Of a DNA stretch of 16,088 nt, positions 14,126 through 16,088 are shown piece after piece. Below the pieces are notes generated by a model. It had not been told where the DNA came from, searched no databases, and worked only from the letters and a program-made list of their open reading frames with translations. The position numbers and the translations under genes were made by a program. Source of the DNA: CALAZP01 sp041164265 (lineage in GTDB: Bacteria; Bacteroidota; Bacteroidia; Chitinophagales; Saprospiraceae). The stretch is from assembly GCA_041164265.1 (NCBI GenBank), contig JBEAPR010000034.1, positions 1 to 16,088 on the forward strand, read 5' to 3'. Within the stretch, counting starts at the first letter, position 1. Each line of letters starts with the position of its first letter.

Positions 14126-14161
14126 TTACTTTGCAAAAATAATAACCAAAACTTTGGCAAA
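14126..14161. promoter_or_regulatory. Face-to-face divergent promoters of ccmE and ftsE
   Basis: On the minus strand, TATTTTTG (plus CAAAAATA at 14134-14141) is an exact TAnnTTTG -7 element for ccmE. A TTTG (plus CAAA at 14158-14161) lies 16 bases upstream as a possible -33. On the plus strand, TTACTTTG (14126-14133), a near match, abuts it directly and would serve ftsE, although no well-spaced -33 is visible for it. The junction is the palindrome TTTGCAAA. A further inverted repeat, CCAAA-AC-TTTGG (14146-14157), lies in the ccmE spacer and could be an operator. Both elements would place polymerase on the same DNA, so simultaneous use seems impossible. Confidence 0.45.
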
Positions 14162-14188
14162 GGGGTTTACACTACAACTATTTATTCT

Positions 14189-14863
14189 ATGAGTACAAAA
14201 GATATTATCCAAATAGAAGGAGGTAATTTTTATCAGAATCAAACTAGGATTTTGTCAGCAGTCAATTTTCAGTTAGATCAAGGAGCATTTATTTATCTAA
14301 TCGGAAAAACAGGAAGTGGTAAATCCACTTTTTTAAAAACCCTCTATGCCGCTTTGCCTTTTACCGAAGGTATAGGTAGAGTGGCGGGTTTTGATTTGAA
14401 GAAAATCAATCGCAATAATGTGCATCTTTTGCGTTTATCTTTAGGAATAATATTTCAAGATTTTAATTTATTGGACGACAGAACTGTTTTTGAAAATTTG
14501 CATTTTGTTTTACAATCAACTGGTTGGAAGGATAAAAAGAAAATGCAGCTTCGAATTGCAGAAGTTTTGGAAGATGTTGGGCTAAATGGAATGGCTGGTA
14601 AAATGCCAAATGCACTATCCGGAGGGGAAAAACAGAGAGTGGTTATTGCTAGAGCTATAATTAATTCACCTCAAATCATTTTAGCAGATGAACCTACAGG
14701 CAATCTCGACCCTGAGACAGCTTTAGAAATTCTAGACTTGCTTATTCGTTTAAACAGCCAAAAAAATTCAGCAGTCATACTAGCGACACATCATTTAGGA
14801 TTGATAGATCATTTCCCAAATAATATCTATGAATGTACCAATGGCCTCCTAGTTCAGCGATAA
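14189..14863 (+). CDS. ftsE: FtsE-like cell-division ABC transporter ATPase
   Basis: A 224-residue ABC ATPase of FtsE size. An in-frame TTG at 14114 would add 25 residues across the promoter region; ATG 14189 (MSTKDIIQIEGG) is preferred. Landmarks are Walker A GKTGSGKST (39-47), Q-loop Gln90 in IIFQDFNLL, signature LSGGE (143-147), Walker B ILADEPTGNLD (164-174) and H-loop His201. FtsE pairs with the membrane protein FtsX to activate peptidoglycan hydrolases during division. FtsX is not beside it; separate ftsE and ftsX are, as I recall, common in Bacteroidota. A LolD- or MacB-type lipoprotein or antimicrobial-peptide ATPase is the main alternative, since these share the ADEPTGNLD motif. The FtsE call rests on short length, FQDFNLL and solitary context. 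Confidence 0.8.
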   Translation: MSTKDIIQIEGGNFYQNQTRILSAVNFQLDQGAFIYLIGKTGSGKSTFLKTLYAALPFTEGIGRVAGFDLKKINRNNVHLLRLSLGIIFQDFNLLDDRTVFENLHFVLQSTGWKDKKKMQLRIAEVLEDVGLNGMAGKMPNALSGGEKQRVVIARAIINSPQIILADEPTGNLDPETALEILDLLIRLNSQKNSAVILATHHLGLIDHFPNNIYECTNGLLVQR

Positions 14864-14878
14864 TTTCACCTGAAATTA
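14861..14878. terminator. Inverted repeat at the ftsE stop
   Basis: TAATTTCA-CC-TGAAATTA is a perfect 8-base inverted repeat that begins with the ftsE stop codon. As RNA it would form a short AU-rich stem with a small loop and has no long T run after it. It may be a weak terminator or 3'-end stabiliser. Confidence 0.3.
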
Positions 14879-14912
14879 ATATCAATAACTTATTAGTTTG
14901 TTGTATAAGTGT

Positions 14913-14942
14913 TATTTTTAGTTAAATAGTTACTTAAAGTAA
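14913..14942 (+). promoter_or_regulatory. Possible promoter and small palindrome before the YkuK-like gene
   Basis: TATTTTTA (14913-14920) is a one-mismatch version of the Bacteroidota -7 element, 26 bases before the ATG at 14947; TTG candidates upstream are too close for a good -33. Immediately before the start codon lies TTACTT-A-AAGTAA (14930-14942), a 13-base inverted repeat. Both are AT-rich and may be chance. Confidence 0.25.
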
Positions 14943-14946
14943 TCTT

Positions 14947-15417
14947 ATGAGCTGGAAAACTTATAACGGGAATCCAATTAATGCTCCTTTAGAAAAAGCA
15001 GTAGAAGAGACATTGGTTGAAGAAATAGCTAAGGGTAATGAAATGAAAATTTGCATAGGTACAGACTCTCAGGTCAAAAGCCAAGTAACAGAATTTGCTA
15101 CGGTAATAGTTTTTGTTCGAAAAAAATGCGGGGGTTTTATGTTCGTAAATAAATTTAAAGAAATTCGAAAAATGGGGTTAAAAGAGCGGATGATTTTAGA
15201 GGTTAGTAAATCAGTGGAGACCGCTTATTCGTTAAGCTCCATAATAGATAAATACCAGATTGAGCTGGAAATTCACGCTGATATTAATACCGACCCTAAT
15301 TTTCCTTCCTATCAAGCTTTGAAAGAAACTATGGGATATATCATGGGAATGGGATATACATTCAAGGCCAAACCTTATGCTTTTGCCAGTTCACAATGTG
15401 CTGATAAATTAGTTTGA
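14947..15417 (+). CDS. YkuK/DUF458 family RNase H-like protein
   Basis: A 156-residue soluble protein matching the DUF458 family, typified by Bacillus YkuK, which has a predicted RNase H-like fold. Landmarks in order: an N-terminal helix, the first strand KICIGTDSQ with Asp40 (34-42), ATVIVFVRKK, a central helix with RMILEVSKSVE (81-91; Glu85), the strand LEIHADINTDPNFPS (107-121; Asp112), the GYIMGMGYTFKAKPYA segment and a final ADK (Asp153). The conserved acids sit as metal ligands would in an RNase H fold, but no activity is well established for the family; a role in nucleic-acid processing or sporulation-independent stress is not proven. An ATG at 14947 gives a natural N terminus (MSWKTYNGNPIN). 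It precedes the asparaginase-like gene by 30 bases and may share a transcript. Confidence 0.85.
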   Translation: MSWKTYNGNPINAPLEKAVEETLVEEIAKGNEMKICIGTDSQVKSQVTEFATVIVFVRKKCGGFMFVNKFKEIRKMGLKERMILEVSKSVETAYSLSSIIDKYQIELEIHADINTDPNFPSYQALKETMGYIMGMGYTFKAKPYAFASSQCADKLV

Positions 15418-15447
15418 TTTAGTATCATTGCAATCAATTTTCAATTA

Positions 15448-15936
15448 ATGATACAGGTATTCGTAACAGGTGGAACATTCGACAAACAATACAATTATCT
15501 TAAAGGTACCCTCTATTTTAAGGAAACTCATATTCCCTCCATGTTAGAAAAGGGAAGGGCATCGCTGGATATAGATGTTAAAACTTTAATGATGGTGGAT
15601 AGTTTGGAGATGAATGATGCAGATCGAATGGTTATTGGCCATAACTGCACCCAGTGCGCTGCCAAGCAAATTGTTATAACTCACGGTACCGATGGAATGG
15701 TTAAAACAGCAACTTATCTAGCGTCTTTGCCAGACTTTAATAAAACTATTGTTTTGACCGGTGCCATGATCCCGTACGCTTTTGGAACCTCGTCAGATGG
15801 TTTTTTCAATTTAGGAAGTGCCTTGGCATTTGTTCAAATGCTACCTAGTGGAATTTATATCGTAATGAATGGAAGATTTTTTGAGTGGAATAAGGTGGAA
15901 AAAAATCTCAAAACAGGGTATTTTGAAGAGAAATAA
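15448..15936 (+). CDS. Single-domain asparaginase-family protein
   Basis: A 162-residue protein corresponding only to the N-terminal domain of type I/II L-asparaginases, which are usually about 330 residues. The catalytic set is present: Thr10 in VTGGTFD (nucleophile position), Ser52 in VDSLEM, Thr81-Asp82 in ITHGTDGM, TGAM (104-107) and Lys152 in KVEKN near the end. This domain holds nearly all active-site residues of full-length enzymes; the missing second domain normally completes the dimer interface. Short versions are annotated in various bacteria as asparaginase domain-containing proteins. The ending is clean (TGYFEEK) and only 92 bases separate it from the next gene, so it does not look like a recent truncation. 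Hydrolysis of asparagine is plausible but uncertain. No signal peptide is visible, so it should be cytosolic. Confidence 0.85.
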   Translation: MIQVFVTGGTFDKQYNYLKGTLYFKETHIPSMLEKGRASLDIDVKTLMMVDSLEMNDADRMVIGHNCTQCAAKQIVITHGTDGMVKTATYLASLPDFNKTIVLTGAMIPYAFGTSSDGFFNLGSALAFVQMLPSGIYIVMNGRFFEWNKVEKNLKTGYFEEK

Positions 15937-15938
15937 AA

Positions 15939-15968
15939 GACTTTATCATTTTTAGGCAATGATTAGTC
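15939..15968. terminator. Hairpin after the asparaginase-like gene
   Basis: GACT-tt-ATCATT, a seven-base loop TTTAGGC, then AATGAT-t-AGTC forms a ten-pair stem with one small internal loop, three bases after the stop codon. There is no T run after it on the plus strand, so it is a weak terminator candidate. The rest of the gap up to 16028 shows a -7-like TATATTTTTA (15999-16008) and nothing else. Confidence 0.35.
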
Positions 15969-16028
15969 GATTTATAGCGGTATCACAAATGACAATTTTA
16001 TATTTTTAATGAAATAAATAATTGGTAA

Positions 16029-16088
16029 ATGCCTTCCATTTTACAAGAAATATTTTCCACTGATCCTAATATAGACTCTAGAAGTATT
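16029..16088 (+). CDS. Start of an unidentified gene (3' partial)
   Basis: ATG at 16029 opens a frame that stays open for 20 codons to the right edge (MPSILQEIFS, then TDPNIDSRSI). A -7-like TATATTTTTA ends 20 bases before the ATG. Codon use looks like the neighbours. Twenty residues are too few to name a family. Confidence 0.5.
   Translation, partial: MPSILQEIFSTDPNIDSRSI

Noticed and set aside
14114..14188. TTG start extending FtsE by 25 residues
   Set aside because: The extension covers the divergent promoter region and has no counterpart in FtsE proteins; ATG 14189 gives the usual length.
1..16088. A CRISPR array, tRNA, rRNA, insertion sequence, phage or defence island
   Set aside because: No spaced direct repeats, cloverleaf-like sequence, transposase or integrase motif or terminal inverted repeats were seen; genes are closely packed housekeeping functions.

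Overview
This is a compact, AT-rich chromosomal segment from a member of the Bacteroidota, probably Cytophagales or a nearby order. The assignment rests on family content: a DUF5106-like/thioredoxin protein, a DUF4296 lipoprotein, a DUF6435-type 58-residue protein, a Cys-type CcmE, and a single-domain asparaginase. It also rests on two exact copies of the Bacteroidota -7 element TAnnTTTG and the near absence of Shine-Dalgarno sequences. Genus cannot be fixed from the sequence. There is no tRNA, rRNA, CRISPR array, insertion sequence, phage gene or attachment site. No gap between genes exceeds about 100 bases.

Layout. (1) 1-938, plus: the 3' part of a thiol-disulfide oxidoreductase gene (cut by the left edge), overlapping a small DUF4296 lipoprotein gene. 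(2) 1018-2745, plus: a PhoB/PhoR-like response regulator and histidine kinase, directly abutting. (3) 2779-6772, plus: an ABC-F translation factor, a small secreted cohesin-like protein, mnmA and rimM, with very short gaps or overlaps, so probably one transcript. (4) 6761-9701, minus: a CNT-family nucleoside transporter followed by a secreted amidohydrolase. (5) 9772-10401, plus: uridine kinase, divergent from the transporter; together they suggest nucleoside salvage. (6) 10398-14110, minus: ccmE, ccmF, a 91-codon unknown gene and a 58-codon DUF6435-like gene, one likely operon for cytochrome c maturation. (7) 14189-15936, plus: ftsE, a YkuK-like RNase H-fold protein and a one-domain asparaginase. 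(8) From 16029, the first 20 codons of an unidentified gene run off the right edge.

The content is largely housekeeping: translation quality (ABC-F, MnmA, RimM), nucleoside use, haem delivery to cytochromes, division or envelope transport (FtsE) and envelope sensing. I see no complete new defence or mobile system. The points most worth a second look are an internal duplication in the extracytoplasmic domain of CcmF, the Cys-type CcmE beside it, the standalone cohesin-like protein whose end overlaps mnmA, the two small genes after ccmF, and two divergent control regions in which opposing promoter elements form inverted repeats.
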